The notes: generated by a model from the letters alone, not told the origin. Positions 26,348 through 34,311 are shown, numbered from the stretch's first letter. The stretch: DNA of 64,000 nt from G963665405 sp963665405 (GCA_963665405.2 OY762261.2:496001-560000), one strand, 5' to 3'. Translations and numbers: made by a program.

Positions 26348-26707
26348 CTAGCCGGCTGCCACCCTTGGAGGACGCTTCTCCTTGATCCTGGCACGGCGCC
26401 CGGAGAGACCTCGCAGGTAGTACAGTCGCGCGCGGCGGACCGATCCCCTCCTCACGGTCTTCACGGCCTCGACGACGTGGGCGTTGAGCGGAAAGACACG
26501 CTCTACGCCGATGCCGTGGGTCACGCGGCGGACGGTGAACGTCTCCGCTGCGCCGCCCCCTCTCCTGCGTATCACGACGCCCTCGAAGACCTGGGTCCGT
26601 TGTCTCTCGCCCTCGATCACTCTGATGCTGACCCTGACGGTATCTCCGGGGCCGAACTGGTCGACCTTCGGATTGGGCTCGGTTTTCACAAGGTGGTGGG
26701 CGTCCAT
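26348..26707 (-). CDS. rplS: 50S ribosomal protein L19
   Basis: 119 residues, the normal length. The core FGPGDTVRVSIRVIEGERQR and FEGVVIRRRGGG, the GIGVERVFPLNAH segment and the RARLYYLRGLSGRRARIKEK tail (read in parts) are diagnostic. L19 sits at the 30S-50S interface. ATG 26707 matches the family N-terminus (DAHHLVKTEPNPKV). It lies 87 bp downstream of trmD, as in many bacteria, but rpsP and rimM are not beside it here. Confidence 0.95.
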   Translation of the reverse strand: MDAHHLVKTEPNPKVDQFGPGDTVRVSIRVIEGERQRTQVFEGVVIRRRGGGAAETFTVRRVTHGIGVERVFPLNAHVVEAVKTVRRGSVRRARLYYLRGLSGRRARIKEKRPPRVAAG

Positions 26708-26749
26708 CTGACTTCCAGCTCCGTCGGTTTCTTTGACGTTGACCCAGCA

Positions 26750-26779
26750 ATTGTATAGCGATCCCGGACGGCGGCGCAA
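26750..26779 (-). promoter_or_regulatory. Possible promoter between trmD and rplS
   Basis: Reading the minus strand: TTGCGC (26779-26774) and TACAAT (26755-26750) with an 18-bp spacer, about 43 nt upstream of the rplS ATG. It would allow extra transcription of the ribosomal protein gene. The -35 match is weak. Confidence 0.35.
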
Positions 26780-26794
26780 GCTCCGGCGTGTCGC

Positions 26795-27535
26795 CTATAC
26801 ACGCCGTCGCAAGAACTCGAGAAACTCCAGGTCCTCAGGCGAGAGGTCTGCGGATTCCAGGAGGTCCGGGCGGCTCTGGAACGTCCGCCTGAGGGACTCG
26901 CGCCGGCGCCAGCGCGCGATCTCAGCGTGGTTGCCGGACAGCAGCATGTCGGGAGCCTCCAGTCCCCGAAACTCGGCGGGGCGGGTGTACTGCGGATACT
27001 GGAGCAGGCCGCCGGCGAAGGTGTCGCCCGACGTGGACTCCGCCGACCCCAGCACTCCCGGCACCAGCCTGGAGACGGCCTCGATGACGACCAGGGCCGC
27101 TAGCTCGCCCCCGCTGAGGACGTAGTCCCCGACGCTTAACTCCTCGGTGGCGAGATGCGTGCGGACCCGCTCGTCGACGCCCTCATACCGTCCGCAGATC
27201 AACACGATGCTCGGCAGCCGGGCGAGACGCTCGACGATAGGCTGATCGAGCGGCCGGCCCTGGGGCGAGAGGAGAATGACAGGAGCGGAGTCGTCCAACT
27301 CCGCTGACGCTCGGATGGCCTCGACCCCATCGAACAGCGGCTCGGGCTTCATCAGCATTCCTGGCCCACCCCCGAAGGGATAGTCGTCGACCGTCCGGTG
27401 CCGGTCGTGGGTGTAGTCCCGGATGTTGTGCAGGCGTACCTCTACGAGTCCGGCATCGATCCCCCGCTTGATGACGCCCTCGTCGAAGGGGCCGGCGAAC
27501 ACGCCGGGGAACAGGGTCAGTACGTGAAAGCGCAT
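26795..27535 (-). CDS. trmD: tRNA (guanine-N1)-methyltransferase
   Basis: A 246-residue SPOUT-class enzyme that methylates G37 of tRNAs with G36, preventing +1 frameshifts. It begins MRFHVLTLFPG. The knot region contains LLSPQGRPLDQ, ICGRYEGVDERV and SVGDYVLSGGELAA, and the tRNA-recognising loop has LQYPQYTRPAEF. ATG 27535 is set by the family N-terminus; upstream open sequence is not conserved. It heads the trmD-rplS-priA cluster. Confidence 0.95.
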   Translation of the reverse strand: MRFHVLTLFPGVFAGPFDEGVIKRGIDAGLVEVRLHNIRDYTHDRHRTVDDYPFGGGPGMLMKPEPLFDGVEAIRASAELDDSAPVILLSPQGRPLDQPIVERLARLPSIVLICGRYEGVDERVRTHLATEELSVGDYVLSGGELAALVVIEAVSRLVPGVLGSAESTSGDTFAGGLLQYPQYTRPAEFRGLEAPDMLLSGNHAEIARWRRRESLRRTFQSRPDLLESADLSPEDLEFLEFLRRRV

Positions 27536-27623
27536 TGAGATATCCGTGTAGGCTGGTCTCGAACGGGCATCATCGCGCCCGTTGCGTATCCTTGTCGATC
27601 GGTCCGCCGATGGGTCGATCTCT

Positions 27624-27998
27624 CTACGTGTTCGGCTCAAAGGCGACCATTCGCTCGGCGGAGTACTCGAAGACGAGTTGGAGGCCCGAGTCCGGAGCCG
27701 GGCCGGCGGGATCGAACCCGTGGATGTCGCGCATTATCCCGGTGAACTCGACGTCGAAGGGGTGGTCCGAGGCCGCCAGGCGCTTACCCGTCTGGGCAGG
27801 GTCGTCGCCCTCCAGCAGCACGATGAGCGAGTCCCCCTCCGGGGTCCTCCGGAGCCACTCGACCTGCCGGGTCAGCCCCATCCTCTGCAGGTACGCCTTG
27901 AACTCAGGCCACCTCGGGCCTGAGAAGTCGGAGTGGCCTCGCTTGAAGGCCTCGTACTTTCCGGGCAGGATGGGCGTCTCGATCAACAGCGTCTCCAT
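27624..27998 (-). CDS. Conserved hypothetical protein (DUF6176-like)
   Basis: A 124-residue soluble protein beginning METLLIETPILPGK, with a ferredoxin-like alpha/beta pattern and the segment RRTPEGDSLIVLLEGDDP. Small dimeric alpha/beta barrel proteins look like this; the family assignment is tentative. AGGAGG with a 6-nt gap before ATG 27998 fixes the start. It lies 88 bp upstream of trmD on the same strand, so cotranscription is possible but not shown. Confidence 0.6.
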   Translation of the reverse strand: METLLIETPILPGKYEAFKRGHSDFSGPRWPEFKAYLQRMGLTRQVEWLRRTPEGDSLIVLLEGDDPAQTGKRLAASDHPFDVEFTGIMRDIHGFDPAGPAPDSGLQLVFEYSAERMVAFEPNT

Positions 27999-28125
27999 CC
28001 GGATCCTCCTCTTCACGGTGACAAGTGATTGACCGCTGGCCGGGAGTTAGAGCCGTTTCGACCGTCCCCTCCGATACGCCCCGATTCATCGGGCATCGAG
28101 AGTCTCGATGAGCGAAGCATCATCG

Positions 28126-28377
28126 GACCTGGCCCCCTTCCTGGCCAGGAAGGGGGGAGAAATCATATCTGAGGGACACCCTCAGACTCCCACCATAGGG
28201 GCTTCGCCCCTCTGGACACCCCTTGCCCCCGGGCTCCCATTGGCATCAGACTGCGAAGTGAATGGCTCCCGTGGGCGCACAGCCGTACGCCCCTACACAA
28301 CGCGCCCTCATCCGTCTGGGACGGACCGGCAAAAGGGGCTTCGCCCCTCTGGACACCCCATCTTCATCATCCTGCTA
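28126..28377. repeat. Intergenic hairpin repeat, copy f, with extra 3' partial copy
   Basis: A reverse-oriented copy: CCCCCTTCCTGGCCAGGAAGG palindrome (about 28133-28157), CTGAGGG-ACA-CCCTCAG (28169-28185), GGGGCTTCGCCCC. After about 110 bp of unrelated sequence a second GGGGCTTCGCCCC block runs to CATCATCCTGCTA at 28377, whose complement gives the stop codon of the MogA/MoaB gene. Confidence 0.8.
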
Positions 28378-28878
28378 GTGAGCCGGGTGGCCGCGCCAGC
28401 CCTTGATCATCTCCAGCGCGTGGGGGAGGGCCGGCAGGGCGGCTCCCAGCGTCTCCTCGACGGCCTTCGGGCTCCCCGGCAGGTTGACTATCAGGCAGCC
28501 GGACCTTACTCCGGCAACGGCCCGGCTCAGCATGGAGAGCGGAGTCTTCGAATGGGTCAGCGCGCGCATTGCCTCGGCGATTCCAGGGACCTCGAGCTGA
28601 ATCGCCGCCCTGGTGGCCTCCGGCGTGACGTCTCGAGGGCCCAGGCCGGTGCCTCCCGTGGTGAGAACTATGTCCACCCGGCCGCCGTCGCACCACTCGC
28701 AGAGCGTGGCGGTTATCAGCTCCGCTTCGTCCGGCACTATCTTGCGGTCCACCTGCTTGAAGCCCTCGCTGGCCATCGTCCTGGCGATGACGTCGCCGCT
28801 GGTGTCGTCCCGCTCACCCTTGGACCCGGCGTCGCTTATGGTCAGGATGGCCAGGGTGAACTGCTGTCGATCGTTCAT
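28375..28878 (-). CDS. Molybdenum cofactor biosynthesis protein, MogA/MoaB family
   Basis: 167 residues. The LAILTISDAGSKGERDDTSG opening, LTTGGTGLGPRDVTPEA and the LSRAVAGVRSGCLIVNLPGSP segment are diagnostic of the MPT adenylyltransferase fold that activates molybdopterin before Mo insertion. MogA and MoaB share this sequence, so the symbol is left open. It starts at ATG 28878. The TAG stop lies exactly at the end of an intergenic repeat. No other Moco genes are near. Confidence 0.88.
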   Translation of the reverse strand: MNDRQQFTLAILTISDAGSKGERDDTSGDVIARTMASEGFKQVDRKIVPDEAELITATLCEWCDGGRVDIVLTTGGTGLGPRDVTPEATRAAIQLEVPGIAEAMRALTHSKTPLSMLSRAVAGVRSGCLIVNLPGSPKAVEETLGAALPALPHALEMIKGWRGHPAH

Positions 28879-29186
28879 CCACTTACCTCGGCCAAGTCTT
28901 GGACCTGATCGCGACCGTTTCTTAGATTCAATCTAAACGGCGACCAAAACCCCTTGCACCCTTTTCCTTCCCTCTGGGAAACTCCGACCAGGTGGAGGCG
29001 GTGTAGACGGGCGGACGTCGGGTTCGATCGCAAGCGGCACCATTCTAGCACGCCGGGGCGGAGGGGCAGCGACCCGGAGGCGAAGGCGGCTAGCTCCCCC
29101 CGAGGCCCACGAACCGGCGCAGTTTTCTCCAGCAGGAGGCGAGCACGGGCGAACCACCGGCGAGGGAAGCACACCATACGCCGGTC
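28879..29186. other. 308-bp gap between mogA-like gene and rsmH
   Basis: Divergent-promoter space with no repeat core. The last 95 bases (from 29094) are open in the rsmH frame and encode a conserved-looking HHTPV just before the first ATG, but contain no ATG, GTG or TTG. No promoter with both boxes was found. Confidence 0.4.
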
Positions 29187-30086
29187 ATGGTGCGAGAGGT
29201 CCTGGAAGCGCTCCTGGTCAAGCCCGGCGGCTCTTACATCGACTGCACCACGGGTGAGGCGGGCCATTCACTGGCCATACTGGACACGGTCACGCCGACG
29301 CCGCGACTGCTTGGGATCGACCTGGACGCCCAGGCTCGTTCGGCGGCCAGAAAGACGCTGGAGCCTTATTCGGACAGCGTAAGCCTGGTACAGGGCGACT
29401 ACGCTGACGTCGGGACTCTGGCCAGACGTTACGGGTTTGTGGAGGCGGATGGGGTGCTCTTCGACGTCGGGCTATCGTCGCTCCAATTGGAGTCCCCCGG
29501 CAGGGGTTTCAGCTTCAGGCATGAGGCACCTCTGGACATGCGGTTCGACCGCAGCCAGCGAACTACCGCCGACGATGTTGTGAACGGGTATACGGAGCGG
29601 GAGCTTGCGGACATCGTCTTCAAATACGGAGAGGACCGGAAGGCTCGGCGCATCGCCCGAGCCATCGTTCGGAGCCGCCCGATAGCGACGACGACAGAGC
29701 TGGCCAGGGTTGTGGCCGGGGCGGCGGGCGGATCGGGCAGAGACAGGATTCATCCGGCGACCCGAACCTTCCAGGCGGTCAGGATCGCGGTCAATCGGGA
29801 GCTCGACCGCCTGGAGCGGGGACTGGAGCAGGCGATCGAGGTGCTCCGGCCGGGTGGCAGGCTGGTGGTGATCAGCTACCACTCCCTGGAGGACAGGGTG
29901 GCGAAGACGATCCTCCGGCGCGAGAGCTCCGCGTGCGTCTGTCCTGCCGAAGCGATCGAGTGCGTATGCGGCCACACCCCGGCGGTGCGCCTGGTCAGCC
30001 GGAAGATCATACGGCCGGCGCCCGAAGAAGTACGAGCCAACCCACGGAGCCGCAGCGCACGGATGAGGGTGGCACAGCGTGTGTGA
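29187..30086 (+). CDS. rsmH: 16S rRNA (cytosine(1402)-N4)-methyltransferase
   Basis: 299 residues from the first available start. SAM-binding DCTTGEAGHSLAIL, GVLFDVGLSSLQLE, GRGFSFRHEAPLDMRFD and the C-terminal VISYHSLEDRVAK identify RsmH (MraW). Homologs begin with an HxPVLL motif; here HHTPV is encoded in frame directly before ATG 29187, yet no standard start codon exists upstream before TAG 29091. Either a non-standard start (an ACG at 29145 sits 5 nt after AGGAGG) or a truncated N-terminus is used. ftsA and ftsZ follow, without the usual murein genes. Confidence 0.92.
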   Translation: MVREVLEALLVKPGGSYIDCTTGEAGHSLAILDTVTPTPRLLGIDLDAQARSAARKTLEPYSDSVSLVQGDYADVGTLARRYGFVEADGVLFDVGLSSLQLESPGRGFSFRHEAPLDMRFDRSQRTTADDVVNGYTERELADIVFKYGEDRKARRIARAIVRSRPIATTTELARVVAGAAGGSGRDRIHPATRTFQAVRIAVNRELDRLERGLEQAIEVLRPGGRLVVISYHSLEDRVAKTILRRESSACVCPAEAIECVCGHTPAVRLVSRKIIRPAPEEVRANPRSRSARMRVAQRV

Positions 30087-30099
30087 GCGGCGGCGATGC

Positions 30100-30180
30100 G
30101 GTGCCCCATCTGGAGGGGACACCAGCCAGACCGGCGAGAGTCCGGTGACGCGAGAGACTGGCACAGCCAGCGACCACTGG
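30100..30180 (+). promoter_or_regulatory. Putative structured RNA leader of ftsA
   Basis: Three consecutive hairpins occupy most of the rsmH-ftsA gap. First, GGTGCCCC pairs with GGGGACACC around one bulged A. Second, GCCAG (30125-30129) pairs with CTGGC (30158-30162), enclosing ACCGG/CCGGT. Third, CCAG pairs with CTGG (30167-30180). They end 11 nt before the ftsA ATG. No known riboswitch core is matched. A regulatory role is inferred. Confidence 0.4.
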
Positions 30181-30191
30181 GAGTAGTTGTT

Positions 30192-31508
30192 ATGTCGCAG
30201 AACGAGACCATACTGACGGCGATTGACGTAGGGACGACCAAAGTCTGCACCATCGTGGCCAAGCGCAACGGAGGCAGCCGGCCGGAGGTTCTGGCCCACA
30301 GCACCGTGCCTAGCAGGGGGCTCAGGAAGGGCAACGTCGTCGACGTCTCGGCGACCCAGAAGGCGATCCGCGCCTCGCTCGACGCTGTCGAGCGGGAAAC
30401 CGGGCTCAGCATTGGAGCCGCCTACATAGGCGTCACCGGCGCCCACGTCTCCTTCGAGAACCGGCTGGACCCTCTGGACTCAAACGGCGTGATCACGGCG
30501 GCGGACGTCGCCATGGTGCCCGGTAAGGTGTCATCGGCCGAATCGAAGAGCGGCCGCCAGGTCATCCACGCCATTCCGATGGCGTTCTCGCTGGACGGCA
30601 AGTCCGGCATCAGGAATCCGGTGGGAATGCACTCCGACCACGTCGAGGTCGAGACCCACGTCGTGACGGGCTCACCGTCGATCATCGACAACCTCATCGC
30701 GGCGGTCGAGCGCTCCGGGATCGCGGTAGACGGCCTCGTGTTGGAGCCGCTGGCCAGTGGAGAGGCGGTCCTGACGCCGGAGGAGAGGGAGAACGGAGCC
30801 GCGGTCGTGGACATCGGCGGCGGGACCACCGACATCGTCGTCTTCAAGAACGACAGGATCTGCTACAGCGCGGTCATACCGGTGGCCGGACACCAGTTCA
30901 CCAACGACATAGTCGTGTCCTTCAACACCACCTACGAAGCCGCGGAGGAGGCGAAGCTGAAGTTCGCCAGCGCCGAGCCGATGGGCATCGACGACGACGA
31001 GGAGCTGACGCTTCCTCCCGCAGGCCGCGGACCGGACCTCAAGGTACGGCGCAACGACCTCTGCCAGGTAATCAGGGAGCGGGCGCAGGAGCTTGCCAGC
31101 CTCGTGAAGATCAGGCTCGACGAGGCGACGATGGTCGCTCGCTCCAACATACGCATCGTGCTGACGGGCGGGGCCTCCAATCTGCCGGGGCTGGACGAAG
31201 TCATGAAGCGCACCGTCGGGCAGAAGCTGCGGCGGGGGATACCCACTCGACCCGCGACCGTTCCGCAACAGCTCAAGAATCCGGCCTACGCCACCGGGGT
31301 CGGGATCATCCTCTGGGCCGCCAACGAGATCAACGGGGCCGGGTCGATCCGGATAGGGACCAACGGGTCCAACGGTCGCAACGGCCACAGCTCGCGGGTC
31401 AGGTCCGGCGGACCGGGCACTATGTCCAGGTTGTGGAGTCAGCTAAGGAAGTTTTCGGTACTGGGGATGTTTTCACCACAGAAGGGGGGATCGAATGGTC
31501 ATCAATAA
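30192..31508 (+). CDS. ftsA: Cell division protein FtsA
   Basis: A 438-residue actin-fold ATPase that tethers FtsZ to the membrane. Phosphate-1 motif AIDVGTTKVC, phosphate-2 VVDIGGGTTDIVVF and adenosine motif VLTGGASNLPGL are all present, with the 1C domain between them. After a Gly/Asn/Ser-rich linker, the C-terminal segment (SRLWSQLRKFSVLGMF) looks like a membrane-targeting amphipathic helix. ATG 30192 is chosen because homologs begin here. It overlaps ftsZ by 14 nt, so translation is coupled. Confidence 0.93.
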   Translation: MSQNETILTAIDVGTTKVCTIVAKRNGGSRPEVLAHSTVPSRGLRKGNVVDVSATQKAIRASLDAVERETGLSIGAAYIGVTGAHVSFENRLDPLDSNGVITAADVAMVPGKVSSAESKSGRQVIHAIPMAFSLDGKSGIRNPVGMHSDHVEVETHVVTGSPSIIDNLIAAVERSGIAVDGLVLEPLASGEAVLTPEERENGAAVVDIGGGTTDIVVFKNDRICYSAVIPVAGHQFTNDIVVSFNTTYEAAEEAKLKFASAEPMGIDDDEELTLPPAGRGPDLKVRRNDLCQVIRERAQELASLVKIRLDEATMVARSNIRIVLTGGASNLPGLDEVMKRTVGQKLRRGIPTRPATVPQQLKNPAYATGVGIILWAANEINGAGSIRIGTNGSNGRNGHSSRVRSGGPGTMSRLWSQLRKFSVLGMFSPQKGGSNGHQ

Positions 31509-32598
31509 TCGGGAGCCAGACTCTGTAACGCGGATCAAGGTCATCGGTGCGGGCGGAGGTGGCTCGAACGCGGTCTCGCGTATGTTCCGGGAGCGGATGA
31601 CGGGGATCGAGTATCACGTAGTCAATACCGACGCCCAGGCCCTTTTGCGGTCCGACGTTCCCATCAAGATCCGCATCGGCGACCATCTAACCGAGGGCAA
31701 AGGCGTAGGAGGCAACCCGGAGCTTGGCAGACAGGCCGCCGAGGAAAACCGGGAGGAGCTCCACGAGGCGCTCCGAGACTCCGACATGGTCTTCATCGCG
31801 TGCGGCATGGGCGGCGGCACCGGGACCGGCGCCGCGCCGGTCATCGCCGAGGTCGTCAAGGAGACCGGCGCCCTGACGGTGGGCATCGTGACCCGCCCCT
31901 TCACGTTCGAAGGTACCAGGAGGATGCGCGCTGCGGACGAGGGGATCGAGCGGCTTCGGCAGAGCGTCGACACGCTGCTGGTCATCCCGAACGAGCGTCT
32001 CCACCTGATCTGCGACCAGGAGATAACGGCCGAGAACGCGTTCAGGATCGCCGACGACGTTCTTCGTCTGGCCGTCCAGTCGATCGCCGAGCTGGTCACC
32101 GTTCCGGGCGAGATCAACCTGGACTTTGCCGACGTACAGGCGATCATGCGCGACGCTGGCCCGGCATGGATGTCCATCGGTTACGGCTCCGGCGAGCACC
32201 GTGCCAAAGAGGCCGCCCAGGCCGCCATCTCGAACCCGCTGCTGGACGTGACGATCGACGGCGCCAAGGGCGTGCTGTTCAACATCACCGGCGGCAGCGA
32301 CCTGAAGCTGTCCGAGGTCCACGAGGCCGCCGAGGTTCTTCAGAGGGTGGTCGACCCCGACGCGAATATCATCTTCGGGATGGTCACCGACCTCAAGATG
32401 GAGACGGAAGTCAAGCTCACCGTGGTGGCCACCGACTTCCCCACACCCGAGAGCTCGTTGGAGAGCGAGGAGCACGTCAACGAGATGCTCCGGGAAGCGC
32501 TCGAGGCCGAGAACTCCGACCTGGACATTCCTCCGTTCCTGCGCCGCGCCCCCCGCGCCAGGAGACGGCAGCAGCAGATCGAGGTCCCCACGGCCTAG
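31495..32598 (+). CDS. ftsZ: Cell division protein FtsZ
   Basis: A 367-residue tubulin-like GTPase that polymerises into the division ring. N-terminal GAGGGGSNAV, tubulin signature GGGTGTGAAP, synergy-loop NLDFADVQAIM and the C-terminal conserved peptide DLDIPPFLRR are intact. The C-terminal linker is short (about 30 residues). ATG 31495 lies inside the end of ftsA. A terminator follows at 32646. FtsA and FtsZ bind each other through the C-terminal peptide. Confidence 0.96.
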   Translation: MVINNREPDSVTRIKVIGAGGGGSNAVSRMFRERMTGIEYHVVNTDAQALLRSDVPIKIRIGDHLTEGKGVGGNPELGRQAAEENREELHEALRDSDMVFIACGMGGGTGTGAAPVIAEVVKETGALTVGIVTRPFTFEGTRRMRAADEGIERLRQSVDTLLVIPNERLHLICDQEITAENAFRIADDVLRLAVQSIAELVTVPGEINLDFADVQAIMRDAGPAWMSIGYGSGEHRAKEAAQAAISNPLLDVTIDGAKGVLFNITGGSDLKLSEVHEAAEVLQRVVDPDANIIFGMVTDLKMETEVKLTVVATDFPTPESSLESEEHVNEMLREALEAENSDLDIPPFLRRAPRARRRQQQIEVPTA

Positions 32599-32645
32599 TA
32601 CCCCGGCTGGCCGGGCGCCTCAAGCCCACGGACCCTGTAGACGAA

Positions 32646-32678
32646 GGGGGTCGCCATCAAGGCGGCCCCCCTTTCTTT
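32646..32678 (+). terminator. Terminator after ftsZ
   Basis: GGGGGTCGCC (32646-32655) pairs with GGCGGCCCCC (32661-32670) around ATCAA, with one G-T pair, followed by CTTTCTTT. Confidence 0.85.
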
Positions 32679-33029
32679 GTATTCCAGGGCTCGCTCCTGG
32701 CCTCTGCGCACCGGTGTCAAGCGGAAAAGCGCAGTTTCCAAGTCAATTGACTGGGAATCAAGACGGAGTGCCTTTACACCGCCGTTGAACCATCGCTGCG
32801 TTGCGCTTTTATCAAAGCGCGAACGACGAAACCCGCCACTGTTCTTGGGCATCACAAAAGCGCACCCCCACTCAAGATTTCACCTTGCAGGGAGTGCGCC
32901 GCAGTCGCGTCAGACGGGCCCTGGCATTTCAGCCTGGCTTTGTGGACGCCGTTGGGCCTGTCCGTGGCTCAAAGGCTACTATCCGATGAATCTGCCATCG
33001 ATGGTAGATCGATGTCAAGGGAGCCCTAT
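32679..33029. other. Gene-free stretch before the HTH-HicBA islet
   Basis: About 350 bp without a supported gene and less GC-rich than its surroundings. It contains a GCGCTTT-TATC-AAAGCGC hairpin (32803-32820). It may be remnant DNA of the islet. Confidence 0.35.
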
Positions 33030-33227
33030 ATGTTGACGATAACCGAACACTTCTACACGCAGGGCGAAGCGGCAGTCATCATTGGCGTGGAACGACATAC
33101 GATTGCCCGGTGGGTAGCATCAGGCAGGTTGAAAGCGCAACGTGTCGGGGGGATCGTCTTTATTGAGCGAAGCGAGGTGGACGCACTAACCGAGGGAAAG
33201 GTGCCCGCTAGCCATGGCGACCGATGA
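33030..33227 (+). CDS. Small excisionase-like helix-turn-helix protein
   Basis: A 65-residue DNA-binding protein of the MerR/excisionase HTH_17 type: YTQGEAAVIIGVERHTIARWVASGRLKAQRVGGIVFIERSEVDAL (residues about 9-53) has the tier of helix-turn-helix, wing and final helix usual for this fold. AAGGGAG 6 nt before ATG 33030 sets the start. It overlaps the 3' end of hicA on the other strand by 20 nt. It could regulate the toxin-antitoxin pair or be a leftover of a mobile element. Confidence 0.65.
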   Translation: MLTITEHFYTQGEAAVIIGVERHTIARWVASGRLKAQRVGGIVFIERSEVDALTEGKVPASHGDR

Positions 33228-33456
33228 GGTCGTTCAGCCCCTTCTTGCCAAGGCCTGTCTGTCTGGGGCCGAGGATCGCCGCTAATGTACCGGGCGGAAG
33301 CCTAGCCTTGGTGTCTTTGACCGTTGCGAAACGAGTACCACTCTTGAAGCGTTTCTTAAGCCAAAGCCCGTGGGCTGTTGGGCGAACTATCTCCCAACCG
33401 TCGGCAACAAGCATCTTGATGAGTTGCTTGCCTGTGGGGATTGGCGGGGCTGGCAC
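33208..33456 (-). CDS. HicA-family toxin (mRNA interferase)
   Basis: An 82-residue HicA-like protein: GKQLIKMLVADGWEIVR opening helix, a beta strand ending at WLKKRF, then ARLPPGTLAAILGP. HicA has a double-stranded RNA-binding fold and cleaves mRNA using a histidine; here HG in TAHGLW occupies that place. GTG 33456 follows the HicB stop (TAG) with no gap. Gene order is antitoxin then toxin, the reverse of the classical E. coli pair. Confidence 0.7.
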   Translation of the reverse strand: MPAPPIPTGKQLIKMLVADGWEIVRPTAHGLWLKKRFKSGTRFATVKDTKARLPPGTLAAILGPRQTGLGKKGLNDLIGRHG

Positions 33457-33828
33457 CTATACACCGACAGGTACTCGTCGTTGCTTGACCGGGAATCGGC
33501 TCGGCCGAAGGAACGGTCCCGTCGGGTCCATGGTATCGCGGAACAGTCGATCCCAGAAATCGCCTGATGCACGAATCGTGAACTCATGGGGTTTGGATTT
33601 CGGCGAGTGTATGGGGATATCCCACCGTTTGAAGAAGTTCTCACGCTCCCCTTCCTCCTCCAATAGGTTCAGGTGCTCGCCAACGAGTGCCTTCAGGTCT
33701 ATTTGGGTTTGCTTGAGGGTCCTTGTAAACGTGCTGGTGCCCAACTCCAAGCAGGTACCCACCCATTTGTTTCCTTCACGCTCGAAGCTAAGCGTGAGGG
33801 TGACATACCCGATCTCTCTGGCAGCCAC
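33457..33828 (-). CDS. HicB-family antitoxin
   Basis: A 123-residue partner of the HicA-like toxin. The N-terminal part (YVTLTLSFEREGNKWVGTCLELG) is the degenerate RNase H-like fold of HicB that covers the toxin, followed by a helix (TLKQTQIDLKALVGEHLNLL). The C-terminal part lacks an obvious HTH or RHH DNA-binding domain. GTG 33828 is preferred because AAGGAGG lies 5 nt upstream; ATG 33861 is the alternative. It directly abuts the toxin gene. Confidence 0.65.
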   Translation of the reverse strand: MAAREIGYVTLTLSFEREGNKWVGTCLELGTSTFTRTLKQTQIDLKALVGEHLNLLEEEGERENFFKRWDIPIHSPKSKPHEFTIRASGDFWDRLFRDTMDPTGPFLRPSRFPVKQRRVPVGV

Positions 33829-34111
33829 AATGCCTCCTTCGCTGATGCTCTTCCCTTCCATCAGGTCCGGGGGCGTTAGACTCTCAAGGGAGTCGTTATC
33901 CCCTCTTGGTGAGAACAGGTGTCCGCATTCCTGAATCACAGAGCGCTTAAGTTGTCAAGTCCTTTTTAGGTATGATTTAGCTATATGATCCTACCAGTAC
34001 TGGATAGAGAGAGCAAATCCTAGACAGAGTCTCGCGTTGCTGGCCTCCGCGTCTAGGCGTCTAAAAGCACGTAATCGAGAATTTTCAATCTTTACGGCCT
34101 CTAGGGTTGAG

Positions 34112-34142
34112 TTTTAGTTCAAGTGTTAGACTTTTAGTTCAA
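34112..34142 (+). repeat. Pair of TTTTAGTTCAA direct repeats
   Basis: Identical 11-mers at 34112-34122 and 34132-34142, 20 bp apart start to start (about two helical turns), in the 483-bp AT-rich gap 33829-34311 upstream of the nrdR promoter. Candidate protein-binding sites. Confidence 0.4.
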
Positions 34143-34165
34143 CGGTCCGTTGTGGTGCAAAGCCC

Positions 34166-34218
34166 TTGACACACCCCAGATATAGTGCTATTCTGTCTTC
34201 AGTAACCAGATATTGTGT
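34166..34218 (+). promoter_or_regulatory. nrdR promoter with two NrdR boxes
   Basis: TTGACA (34166-34171) and TATTCT (34189-34194) have a 17-bp spacer. Two imperfect copies of the NrdR-box consensus (ACACWATATATWGTGT) occur: 34173-34188 within the spacer and 34203-34218 at the expected start of transcription, each about 12/16. Their starts are 30 bp apart, close to the three-turn spacing that NrdR tandem boxes use. This predicts dATP/ATP-dependent repression of nrdR and perhaps nrdJ. Confidence 0.75.
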
Positions 34219-34311
34219 TTCGCCCCGCCAGTTAGTTAGGCGCGCCCAGATAACCGCCTAGAACTCCCCCAGCAGGCCGAGGGCGTCGGAAGTATCTCCA
34301 GGCTGTCGGCT

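Noticed and set aside
27700..27730. tRNA T-loop-like GGGTTCGATCCC on the minus strand
   Set aside because: It lies inside the conserved 124-residue gene (HGFDPAG codons) and no cloverleaf can be drawn around it.
30100..30185. Cobalamin riboswitch before ftsA
   Set aside because: Some GC-rich pieces resemble one, but the conserved core and B12-box sequences are absent and the downstream gene is unrelated to cobalamin.
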